Assembly: GCA_020632475.1 (NCBI GenBank)
Contig: JACKFM010000006.1
Location: 1 to 64,000, forward strand
Origin: Candidatus Omnitrophota bacterium
GTDB lineage: Bacteria > Omnitrophota > Omnitrophia > Omnitrophales > Aquincolibacteriaceae
Length of the DNA stretch: 64,000 nt
Reading direction: 5' to 3'
Part shown: positions 7,001 to 15,600 of the stretch, one piece after another
Layout of the letters: the number at the start of each line of letters is the position of its first letter
Numbering within the stretch: the first letter of the stretch is position 1
The notes under the pieces: generated by a model
The model's database searches: none
What the model was told of the DNA's origin: nothing
The model's input: the letters and a program-made list of their open reading frames with translations, nothing else
Made by a program: the position numbers and the translations under genes

Positions 7001-7801
7001 ATGAGAGATTTTTTCGGACGTATTGGTGAAAATTGTGCTTTTGTGTTTTCCGGTGTAGCCCGCTTATCCGGACTTTTGGGTGAGGTGATCAGTGTGATTT
7101 TCCGGTCCTTTACTCAGAAAAAAACGATCAAGGCCAAGCATATCTTTCACCAGATGGTGCTCATGGGGGTGGACTCCGCCGGGATTATTTGTCTGGTCGG
7201 CATCTCAGTCGGTATGGTACTAGCCCTTCAGTCCGCGTATCAGCTTAAGCAAATGGGTGCCGAGATTTATACGGGGGCCTTAGTCAGCGTTTCGGTCACC
7301 CGTGAACTGGGGCCGCTGATTGCCTCGATTGTCTTAGCCGGCCGTGTCGGTGCGCGTCTTGCGGCTGAACTGGGAACCATGAAAGTGCAGGAAGAAGTCG
7401 ATGCCCTCACGACGATGGGGTTGAATCCCATTCAGTACCTGGTGGTTCCTCGGTGCCTCTCGCTGGTCATGGTGCTGCCCTGTTTGACCGTTATCGCCGA
7501 TGTGATGGCCATTCTTGGAGGATTCCTCATCGGAATTACCGGGATCGGCATTAACCCTTATCTTTATCTGGCTAAAAGTTTTGATCCTTTGGTGCTTAAA
7601 GACATTTATTCAGGGTTAGGAAAAAGCGGTATTTTTGCCATGGTGGTCGCATTGGTCAGCTGCCATCAGGGACTTTCGGTCGAAGGCGGAGCTGAGGGGG
7701 TCGGAAAGGCGACAACCCAGGCGGTTGTGATTTCGATTGTCTTGATTATTGTCGTGGACTGTCTGGCGACTGCGGTTTTGTATTACGCGCTGCCGGCTTA
7801 A
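7001..7801 (+). CDS. mlaE: Phospholipid ABC transporter permease MlaE
   Basis: A 266-residue inner-membrane permease of the MlaE family, which moves phospholipids between the MCE protein and the membrane to maintain outer-membrane lipid asymmetry. Characteristic segments include the N-terminal amphipathic region, GISVGMVLALQSAYQLKQMGAEIYTG, VTRELGPLIASIVLAGRVGARLAAELGTMKV with EEVDALTTMGLNP, and a run of C-terminal membrane helices. It is followed by mlaF after about 100 nt, a spacer that contains a heptamer-periodic repeat tract. Confidence 0.94.
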   Translation: MRDFFGRIGENCAFVFSGVARLSGLLGEVISVIFRSFTQKKTIKAKHIFHQMVLMGVDSAGIICLVGISVGMVLALQSAYQLKQMGAEIYTGALVSVSVTRELGPLIASIVLAGRVGARLAAELGTMKVQEEVDALTTMGLNPIQYLVVPRCLSLVMVLPCLTVIADVMAILGGFLIGITGIGINPYLYLAKSFDPLVLKDIYSGLGKSGIFAMVVALVSCHQGLSVEGGAEGVGKATTQAVVISIVLIIVVDCLATAVLYYALPA

Positions 7802-7830
7802 AAAAGTTAAAAGTCTTAAAGTCGAAGGTT
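7802..7830. repeat. Degenerate heptamer repeat in the mlaE-mlaF spacer
   Basis: The spacer reads as consecutive 7-nt units such as AAAAGTT, AAAAGTC and (T)TAAAGTC. The reverse complement of the same unit family occurs at 41685-41705 before holA. The tract separates two genes of one transporter operon without an obvious terminator. Confidence 0.45.
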
Positions 7831-7898
7831 ATCCGTTGTGTCAAAAGAAGACTTTGAACCTTTAGACCTTGTGAGCGGTGAGTGGAAAAGTTATAGAG

Positions 7899-8711
7899 AT
7901 GAAAATGGCGGATAAACAGAAAAATATTATCGAAGTTAAAAACCTCATTAAACGATTTGGTGACCGGACGGTTTTGGACGGGATTAATCTAAACGTTCCC
8001 GAAGGTAAAATCACGGTCATTATGGGCGGTTCGGGTTGCGGTAAAAGTACTATGCTTCGTCACTTGATCGGCTTGCATCAACCGACCGAGGGGGACATCT
8101 ATGTGGACAATGAAAACATTGTCGGGATGTCGGAAAAACAGATGAACGGCGTTAAAAGAAAATTCGGAATGCTTTTTCAGGGAGCTGCTCTTTTTAATTC
8201 GATGTCCGTCGGTGATAACGTCGCTTTGCCGTTGCGTGAACATACCGATCTGTCGGATGAAATCATTCAGATTATCGTGAAGGTAAAACTGGAGCTGGTC
8301 GGATTGACCGGTTTTGAAGATTTTATGCCCTATCAGATTTCGGGCGGAATGAAAAAACGCGTTGCTTTGGCGCGGGCCATTGCGCTGGACCCTAAAATTG
8401 TTTTTTATGATGAACCCGGCGCCGGACTTGATCCGATTACGGCCAGTATGATTGATCAGCTTATTCTTGACTTGAGTCAGAAATTGAAGATTACTTCGGT
8501 GGTGGTCACGCACGAAATGAAAAGTGCATTCCGCATCGCCGATCAGATGATCGTTCTTCATAAAGGTAAGGTTCTGCAGGTCGGAACCTCAGAGGAAATT
8601 AAAAATTCATCCAATAGTTACATTCAGCAATTTATCAACGGCGAGCCCGAAGGAGCGATTCCGCTCAAACAAACGAGCGAGGCTTATCTCAAAGGGCTTT
8701 TGGAATCATAG
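7899..8711 (+). CDS. mlaF: Phospholipid ABC transporter ATP-binding protein MlaF
   Basis: A 270-residue ABC ATPase powering MlaE. It has Walker A GGSGCGKST (K49), Q-loop region GMLFQGAALF, signature ISGGMKKRVALARAIA, Walker B VFYDEPGAGLDP and H-loop VVTHEM. The F-Q-G-A-A-L-F motif and GGM-type signature are typical of MlaF rather than generic importers. Possible starts are GTG 7878, ATG 7899 and ATG 7905; a weak TAGAG just before 7899 best fits 7905, so the N-terminus is uncertain by a few residues. mlaD follows after 27 nt. Confidence 0.93.
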   Translation: MKMADKQKNIIEVKNLIKRFGDRTVLDGINLNVPEGKITVIMGGSGCGKSTMLRHLIGLHQPTEGDIYVDNENIVGMSEKQMNGVKRKFGMLFQGAALFNSMSVGDNVALPLREHTDLSDEIIQIIVKVKLELVGLTGFEDFMPYQISGGMKKRVALARAIALDPKIVFYDEPGAGLDPITASMIDQLILDLSQKLKITSVVVTHEMKSAFRIADQMIVLHKGKVLQVGTSEEIKNSSNSYIQQFINGEPEGAIPLKQTSEAYLKGLLES

Positions 8712-8738
8712 CCAACCGGGCGATTAGAGGAGGAAAGA

Positions 8739-9500
8739 ATGTCTTATTCATCAGCTGAGGTTAAATCAGGAATATTGGTGACCGTCTCATTAATTTTTCT
8801 GCTGGTACTGACTTTTATTGTCGGAGGTTTTTTGAGAGGAGAGACCCGGACATGGCAGGTCGACTTTACTTATTTGGGCGGTCTTGAAATCAATGCACCG
8901 GTCTCTTATGCAGGAACCGAAGTTGGTAAGGTGGACAAAATCGAAATTCGTCCCGGAGAGGCCAAACCGGTGCGTGTGACCTTTTCGATGGACAAAACAA
9001 TTGAACCTCGCAAAGACAGTGAAGCTTTTGTGGATATGCTCGGCATGATGGGGGAGAAAATCCTTGAGGTGACTCCCGGAATGGTGGGGACCCCGCTGCT
9101 TGAATCGGGTCAAGTTATTGCCGGAACGGATCCGATTCCTATGTACCTGTTGATCCAGAAAATGAATTTATTGGCGGACCGGATGGATGATTTGACCACC
9201 TCGCTTAATCCGATGATGCAACGCATTGATGCCCTGCTTGAGAATCATGAAAAAGAAATCGGAGAAATGATCAGTAATATCAGCGAAGCAACGAGCGACC
9301 TTTCGCCGTTGATTAAGCGGCTGGATAAAATGCTGGCCCGGCATCAGGAAGAAATTGCCCGCATTATCGGTAATTTCGAAGAAACGTCGGCCAATGTCCG
9401 GGATATGACTCATGATTTGAAATACCGTCCGTGGCGTCTTGTCCGCAAAGGAAAAGTTGAAGACGACGAAGAAGACGATCAAGACACAAAAAAGAAATAA
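8739..9500 (+). CDS. mlaD: MCE-domain lipid-binding protein MlaD
   Basis: A 253-residue MCE protein. A short N-terminus leads into one transmembrane helix (about 11-29), then the MCE beta-barrel domain (about 38-115; TYLGGLEINAPVSYAGTEVGKV) and a long helical/coiled-coil tail ending in an acidic-basic stretch (VEDDEEDDQDTKKK). MCE hexamers form the periplasmic lipid channel bound to MlaE/MlaF. The RBS AGGAGGAA lies just upstream. No mlaC-like or mlaA-like gene is in the window, so the complex may be a minimal MlaEFD. Confidence 0.92.
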   Translation: MSYSSAEVKSGILVTVSLIFLLVLTFIVGGFLRGETRTWQVDFTYLGGLEINAPVSYAGTEVGKVDKIEIRPGEAKPVRVTFSMDKTIEPRKDSEAFVDMLGMMGEKILEVTPGMVGTPLLESGQVIAGTDPIPMYLLIQKMNLLADRMDDLTTSLNPMMQRIDALLENHEKEIGEMISNISEATSDLSPLIKRLDKMLARHQEEIARIIGNFEETSANVRDMTHDLKYRPWRLVRKGKVEDDEEDDQDTKKK

Positions 9501-9517
9501 TCTTTCCAATAGACCGT

Positions 9518-11395
9518 ATGCCCCTTAAGGCCCAGTTCTCAAGTAAATACAGTTATGTTTTTGTCCTAGGCCTGGTCCTTCTTCTTTTTACGGCACACCA
9601 GATACACCTTGCGGATACGCGTGAGATGAATGCCTTGGATTGGATGACCCGTCTGCGTGGGGCTCAGCCGGCCAGTGACGAGATTACAATTGTCGAGGTG
9701 GATGATGCCAGTCTGGCTGCCATCGGTGAATGGCCCTGGCCGCGCAGTCAGCACGCCGCATTGCTTGAGATTCTTTCCTATTTCCATCCCAAATTGGTTT
9801 TTTTTGATGTGCTTTTTACCGAACCGGGCGGTAATCCGGCTGATGATGAGGCTCTGGCAGCTCAGGTTGAAAATTTGGGTAATGTCGTTTTGCCTTTTTA
9901 TTATTATCAAATAAAACCCTTCGGAGCTTTCTTTCCGATTCCGGCCCTTGGGCATGCCGCCAAGGCCATTGGTTTTGTCAATGTCGAACCGGATCAGGAT
10001 GGGGTTACACGGCGCGTAAAGGCCTTTTTACGTACCGGGGAAGGTGTTTTTTATCATCCGGCGATTCAGATGAAATTGTTAACGCTTAAAGACGCCGAAG
10101 AACAGAAGGCCTGGTTTGCCAAACTTCCGTTGGATCATCAAAACCGTTTCTGGATTAATTATCCGGGGCCGGTAACTTCATTTCGAAGGATTTCATTTTT
10201 TGAGGTGATCCGCCTGGCCGTCAATCAACAGAAGGATCAACTTGAGGATTATTTTAAAGACCGCATTGTCATGATCGGACATACGGCAACCGGAACGACG
10301 GACCTAAGGCCGACACCCTTTTCTCCGGTGGATTTGGGTATTTCGATCCAGGCCAGTGCAGTTCATACGCTGCTGACGGGCCGTTACTTGCGTCAGGTGG
10401 CATGGCCGTTTCACCTTAGTCTGTTATTTCTACTGACTTTTTCGACTGCCTGGGTAGTCAGAAATAAAGCCTTGAGGACTGGGCTTCTTTTCAGCCTGGG
10501 TGTGATTGTGATCTATGCCGTGATGGTCTATCTGAGTCTTACTCTGGGCCGGATCATTTTTCCGCTGGTCATTCCCGAAGCCGCAATCGTGAGCACCTAT
10601 TTTTTGATGCTTTTAATTAAATATCTGGGGATTCGTTTTAAAGAGGAGCTGATCGGGCGTGAACTTAAAATGGCCTCGCGGATTCAGGAAGCCTTTCTGC
10701 CGCACAAGACTCCCGATATTGAATCGGTGGATGTCGCCTTCAGCTGCCAGTTTGCCAAAGAAGTAGGCGGTGACTTTTATGACTGGACGGATCTGGGGGA
10801 AGGCCGTTTGGCGTTGTGTATCGGCGATGTTTCGGGTAAGGGAGTACCGGCTTCTTTGTACATGGCCAAAACAATTAGTGAATTCAGGCGTGAAGAAAGA
10901 TTACATGATTCAGCCGGAGAAGTTTGTTCGGCGCTTAACAGCAGCCTGGCGTCGACTGAGACAGCGGGTATGTTTGTCACGATGCTCTATGTGGTGATTT
11001 ACACAGCTCAGCGAGAAATGAATTTTGCGGTAGCCGGGCACGATCCCATGGTTTATTACCATGCCGGGGCAAAAACGGCCGAACTCGTTGAAGTTGACGG
11101 AGGAACGCCGCTCGGACTTTTTGAGGGAATGGATTATCCGACGCAAAACCGGAAATGTGAACCGGGAGATCTCTTTTTCATGATTAGTGACGGCGTTAAG
11201 GAATTACGCAATCCAAAAGGAGAGGAGTTTGGGATGCAGCGTTTGCAGGAAATTATTCTGCAGGCGGGTAAAGAGGGGATTGCGGCCGCAGAAATTATTC
11301 AAAGGGTTCAGACCGCGATGTTAAATTTCCATAAACATTCGGTGCCGCATGATGACCGGACCATGGTCTGTGTGCGTTTTAGAGAATCGAAGTAG
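9518..11395 (+). CDS. CHASE2-domain PP2C (SpoIIE-type) phosphatase
   Basis: A 625-residue membrane sensor phosphatase. TM1 (about 12-28) leads into an extracytoplasmic CHASE2 sensor (about 38-290; TIVEVDDASLAAIGEWPWPR is the typical start). Two or three transmembrane helices follow (about 297-370), then a cytoplasmic SpoIIE/RsbU phosphatase domain (about 390-622). Metal-site motifs are present: EVGGDFYDW, IGDVSGKGVPASLYMA, FMISDGVKEL and PHDDRTMV. It starts 17 nt after mlaD. It would dephosphorylate the STAS protein at 6638-6976, completing a kinase-antagonist-phosphatase triad around the Mla genes (inference). Confidence 0.92.
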   Translation: MPLKAQFSSKYSYVFVLGLVLLLFTAHQIHLADTREMNALDWMTRLRGAQPASDEITIVEVDDASLAAIGEWPWPRSQHAALLEILSYFHPKLVFFDVLFTEPGGNPADDEALAAQVENLGNVVLPFYYYQIKPFGAFFPIPALGHAAKAIGFVNVEPDQDGVTRRVKAFLRTGEGVFYHPAIQMKLLTLKDAEEQKAWFAKLPLDHQNRFWINYPGPVTSFRRISFFEVIRLAVNQQKDQLEDYFKDRIVMIGHTATGTTDLRPTPFSPVDLGISIQASAVHTLLTGRYLRQVAWPFHLSLLFLLTFSTAWVVRNKALRTGLLFSLGVIVIYAVMVYLSLTLGRIIFPLVIPEAAIVSTYFLMLLIKYLGIRFKEELIGRELKMASRIQEAFLPHKTPDIESVDVAFSCQFAKEVGGDFYDWTDLGEGRLALCIGDVSGKGVPASLYMAKTISEFRREERLHDSAGEVCSALNSSLASTETAGMFVTMLYVVIYTAQREMNFAVAGHDPMVYYHAGAKTAELVEVDGGTPLGLFEGMDYPTQNRKCEPGDLFFMISDGVKELRNPKGEEFGMQRLQEIILQAGKEGIAAAEIIQRVQTAMLNFHKHSVPHDDRTMVCVRFRESK

Positions 11396-11487
11396 GCTCT
11401 GTTGAAATTCGCAATCTGATTAAATCTTTACCTCCAGCCCTTCCATGATTCTTTTCATAAGGATTTCAACGCAAAAAAGGGGATTTT

Positions 11488-11829
11488 ATGAAGATGAAAT
11501 ATACCGCTCTGATCTTAATTTTTTATTTTTTTGTTATGGGAACTGTTCCGGGGAATGCCGCTGCCAGCGAAGAAACCGCGGGAGACTACTTTTATGAAAT
11601 CGGAACCAAGTTTGCCAGGGGGTTGGGCAATGTCCTGTCCAGTCCGGCAGAGATTCCCTGTACGATGGCGATTGATATGCGCAGCGAACCCGTGACCGGT
11701 TTTTTTAGCGGAATGGGCAAAGGACTGGTTTTTATGCTGAGACGGATTCTGGTTGGCGTGACAGAAGTCGGGACATTTATCATCCCCATGGAACGGACCA
11801 TTCCGCCGGTATGCCATGAACCCGCCTGA
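11488..11829 (+). CDS. Small exported TIGR04073-type protein
   Basis: A 113-residue protein with a signal peptide (about 1-26, ending GNAAASE). A compact body follows: KFARGLGNVLSSPAEIPCTM, then GFFSGMGKGLVFMLRRILVGVTEVGTF, then a proline-rich end. This pattern (RGLxNVLxxPxEIP and GxxxGxxxGLxxxxxRxxVGxxE) matches the family I know as TIGR04073, described as putatively exosortase-associated. No exosortase or PEP-CTERM protein is visible here, and no function is established. The upstream spacer has an 8-bp inverted repeat (GTTGAAAT at 11402, ATTTCAAC at 11463). Confidence 0.72.
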   Translation: MKMKYTALILIFYFFVMGTVPGNAAASEETAGDYFYEIGTKFARGLGNVLSSPAEIPCTMAIDMRSEPVTGFFSGMGKGLVFMLRRILVGVTEVGTFIIPMERTIPPVCHEPA

Positions 11830-11965
11830 GTCAATCTAGGGTATGCCGGTATTTGATCGATATTACTCTACGTTGTTCTTTAAAGTAAAGGACTAGCCCT
11901 TTTTTTTCTAAGTCATTGTATTTTATGGAGTAACGTAATATATTTGGTTGATTTTTTCCCCTCAG

Positions 11966-12349
11966 ATGAGGTATTTTATTAAATTCATGAGTGCGGCCTA
12001 TTTAATCCTAACCACCCAAAAAGATTCAGCGGACTTTTTCGGGAATCCGCGATCAATCGAAAAAAACTCACACCCGTCGTCTGTCCAATCTTTTCTGACT
12101 GCGAATCTTTCCGCCGGAGAGACATCTTTTTTCTCCAGCATCCAGGAAATCGTCCGCAAAGGTATTCAAAACGTTTTTATTTTTTGTTCTTCGTCAGTTT
12201 CTAAAAAGTTAAAGAAAGAGACGGTTCCGGCTCTAATCAAGCAAGCTAAACATATTTTTCCGGAACTGGACTTTCAATATCCATCAGTTTCATTAACACG
12301 AATGGATAGGAATGGTTATGAGCGAAACGCCTTGTCTTTCCAGGCATAA
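11966..12349 (+). CDS. CbiX/sirohydrochlorin chelatase-like protein lacking the catalytic histidine
   Basis: About 128 residues. The second half, IVRKGIQNVFIFCSSSVSKKLKKETVPALIK followed by HIFPELDFQYP, resembles the half-repeat of CbiX-type chelatases (a helix, a buried strand, a phosphate-like loop, then 'PALLAEARARHPGVEIR'-type sequence). The N-terminal strand AYLILTTQKDS stands where family members have LLLVAHGSRD, so the metal-binding histidine is missing. It overlaps the next gene by 32 nt, suggesting coupling. The start is uncertain: TTG 11948, ATG 11966 and ATG 11987 are possible, and none has a strong RBS. A diverged pseudo-enzyme or metal-handling partner of the ferredoxin is possible. 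Confidence 0.5.
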   Translation: MRYFIKFMSAAYLILTTQKDSADFFGNPRSIEKNSHPSSVQSFLTANLSAGETSFFSSIQEIVRKGIQNVFIFCSSSVSKKLKKETVPALIKQAKHIFPELDFQYPSVSLTRMDRNGYERNALSFQA

Positions 12350-12641
12350 ACGCCATGCATTTATTTGTACCGGAGAAAGCTGTGCTGAAGCTCAAGTTTC
12401 GTCCGAGCTTTGGAAAAAACTTAAACTTAAATTAAAAGAGGCCGGCCTGGACCAGGGAACGAATCAAGTGCGCCGAAGTCAGTGCCGGTGCCTTGGTGTT
12501 TGTAAGGACGGTCCGATCCTTGCCGTTTATCCCGAGGATGTGTGGTATCACCATGTGGATGAGGCAAAACTCGACCGAATCATTGAAGAACATCTGGCGG
12601 GCGGACAACCCGTAGATGATTTTATGTTTGAACGGGTCTAA
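12318..12641 (+). CDS. Thioredoxin-like [2Fe-2S] ferredoxin
   Basis: A 107-residue protein with four cysteines spaced as in thioredoxin-fold 2Fe-2S ferredoxins: CTGESC near the N-terminus (HAFICTGESCAE) and CRCLGVC in the middle (RRSQCRCLGVCKDGP), followed by AVYPEDVWYHHVDEAKLDRIIEEHL. That last part is typical of the family and of the ferredoxin domain sometimes fused to CbiX-like chelatases. ATG 12318 was chosen because AGGA lies 6 nt upstream; ATG 12312 is also in frame. It probably carries electrons in the cytoplasm; its partner is unknown. Confidence 0.85.
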   Translation: MSETPCLSRHKRHAFICTGESCAEAQVSSELWKKLKLKLKEAGLDQGTNQVRRSQCRCLGVCKDGPILAVYPEDVWYHHVDEAKLDRIIEEHLAGGQPVDDFMFERV

Positions 12642-12655
12642 TACAGGAAAATAGC

Positions 12656-15600
12656 GTGAGTCTTTTAAAGAATAAAAATCAGGAAAGTAAGCTGCCTCAG
12701 AATTGGTCTGTTGTCTTGACCGGACCTATCCGCAATGATCTTAAGGATCAGGTGGTTGAGAAAATTTCGAGTGCTTTTTCAATTCCTTTTAACGAAGCCT
12801 CGGAAATGGTGATCAATTTGCCGATTATTCTGCTTGATGGTCTGAGTCAGCCGTCGGCGGTTAAGCTTAAAGATTTCCTGAGAGTTTCAGGCGCGGAGTT
12901 TTTTCTGACCGATGACGAAAAGGTTAAACGTAAATGCTACCGTGCTGTCTGGCCTGATCCTCCCCGAATTTCTTTTCTTCCTGAGTTGGAAGAGCTTACC
13001 GAAGAAACCCCTGAAGGCGATGTCCCAAATTCAGGCCCGGATAAATTGATCCGGCGTATTCAGAATCTTGAACAAATTAAGAAGACACTCGGCCAGTCTA
13101 TAAACGAAAAGGGCCGTGAGCTTAATGTCTGGCGTTCTAAACATAAGGATCTTGAGGATAAACTCAATAAGCTTCAGCAGGATTTTTCGCATCAAAAAGA
13201 ACAATTCCAAAAGGCTGAAACTGAAAATGCCGAGTTGTCTGAAAATCAGAACCGGCTTGAGCAGGCTCTCAAGGAAAAAGAAAAAAGAATCCATGAACTA
13301 ACCCGGACCCTTGAGAATGATGAGAAAAAACACACCAAAGAAATCTCTTCACACAAAGAAGCCCTTACGCGGCTGGAAAAAAATCTTGATCATACCCATG
13401 TCGAAGCGGAAGAGCTTAAGCTGAAGAAAGAAGAATTGGAACAATCTCTACGGCAAAAGGCACAGGAGTCTGCCGTATGGGAGGCCCGTGCGCAAGACTA
13501 CCAGGAAGAAATCGAAAGGCTTAAGAGTAAATCCGCTCAGTCGGAACGGCAAAGTCATGAGGATTTACGTTCTATAGGATTGCAGTATGAAAGACTGTCG
13601 GTTTCGAAAAAAGAAATTGAAACTCAATGTGCGAATTTGCAGAGTTCCTTGCAGGATCAAACGAGTAGATATCAGCAGCTTGAAACCGAGTCCCTGCAGA
13701 TGAAGAGCGAATTGCATGAAAGAGTCAGAACTCTTGAAACGGAGGTCGAAAACTGGAGCGGACGTTTTCAGGCTGTTTCCGAAGAGCTGGCTAAAACGAG
13801 TTCCTCTTATGCTCAGGAGAAGGGTTTGCGTGAAAATCTGGAGGAAATTCGCAGCGTACTTGAGCGGGAACGTCTTGAAATTGAACAGGCTTTTAACCGG
13901 TTCAAAGAGGAATCGAAAGCTGCCGAGCAGATTTTGAATCAACGCTGTCAACGGTCGGATGATCGGATCAAAGAACTTGAAAATGAAAAAACTCTTCTTT
14001 TGGAGGAGGGGCGCGTTAAAGAGGATTCGATCATTCAAAACAATCAGGAGATTGCCGGATTACGTCTGGAGGCGGAGAAACTCCAACAGCAATCGGCCGA
14101 GTTGCAAAGGCAGTTTCAAGAAGAAAGCGATTTGAGGCACAAATATGAAAAGAGTAAGAATGTCTTAGCTCAGGATAAAAAAGAACTCGAAACCCTTCTG
14201 CAGGATAAGAATGCCGCATTCCTGAGTTTGTCTGAAAAATACTCCGAACTCCAAGCCTCCGGTGAACAATTGCAGAGTGTTCTTGAAAATACGCGCAACG
14301 CATTGCAGCAGAAATTAATGGATTCGGCCCATGAGGCAGCTTCCTGGAAAGCGAAGGCCGAAGAACAGGGGGATCGCTTTAACCTTCTTGAAGGGCTTAA
14401 AAATAAAACCGAGGAGGAATTAAAAGAGGTTCATGGGAAATTAGAGAGCCTTCAAAACGATCTGCGGTCTTTGGAAACGGCTAATGCCAATCTGCAGAGT
14501 CAAATAGATGTTCAACAAGTGCAGATTAAAGAAGGTAGCGAAAGAGAACGGCAGCTTGAAGAAACCTCGCATACGTTAAAGGCATTGCTCCATCAGCATC
14601 AGGAATCCTCGCAAAAAAGAGAACATCTATTGATCGAAAAGAGTGGCCGGCAGGATTCGGAAATTAAGGAATTGGCAGAAACCAAAGAAAGGCTTCTTGA
14701 TCAGATGGATCACTCACAGCATCAGCTTGAGGAGACCCGCGGTCATTTGCATGAATTATCGGTCAGATTTGAAGGGGTTGAGGCTGAGAAAGAAAAATTG
14801 GCCGAAGCCCTCAGGGGTGAAAGAGAGGCTTTGGCATCAGAACGGAGTTCCAAGGAAGAGCTTCTCTCCAGGCTGAATGAACTTGAACAGGAAAAAGATG
14901 CCTTGAGCCGGAAGATGACGCAGGAAGCACAGCGTTGTGAGACATTGCAGGATCATCTCCGTCAGCTTGAGACAGAAAGAGAGCAGGTTCGGGAGGCCGG
15001 CCGTCAGCGTGAGCAAGAACTCGAAGGTGAAGCCGGTCAGTTGAAAGCACAAATACACGAAATGCTGGGGCAAATTGAAAGACTGAATGAAGTTCGTGAT
15101 GAATTAGAGCGGTTATCCGGAGAAAAAATGCGTGAGTTGGAAGAAAATACTTCTGCACGTCAAAATCTGGAGAGCCAATTGGCCGAGACACTCAAGAATT
15201 TGCAGGAAGAAACCGGACGTGTCCGTGATTTACAAATGACTGTCGAAGCCCTTAGGGGCGAGGTCTCTGAAAAACAATCCGCTCATGATGACCTGGTCGG
15301 CCGTCTTTCCGATGATCTGACTGAGAGCCGTGAAAATACGAGTCGTCTTTCAGAGGAGCTGGAATACATTAGAAATAAGTATGAAGAAGACCGGAAGAGT
15401 TTTGAGGAGTTGGATCATGAATTTAGAGACGTCCACGCGGCAAAAAAGGTTTTGGACGGAGTCATCAAAGATCAAAAGGAAACCATTGAGGCCTTAACCT
15501 CAAAGCAATCCGAAGATGTCCAGAGATGGGCTGAGGAAAAGAATAATCTCCTTCAGGATCAGGAAGCTTTACGTGAATCTTATGACCAGGTTCGGATGGA

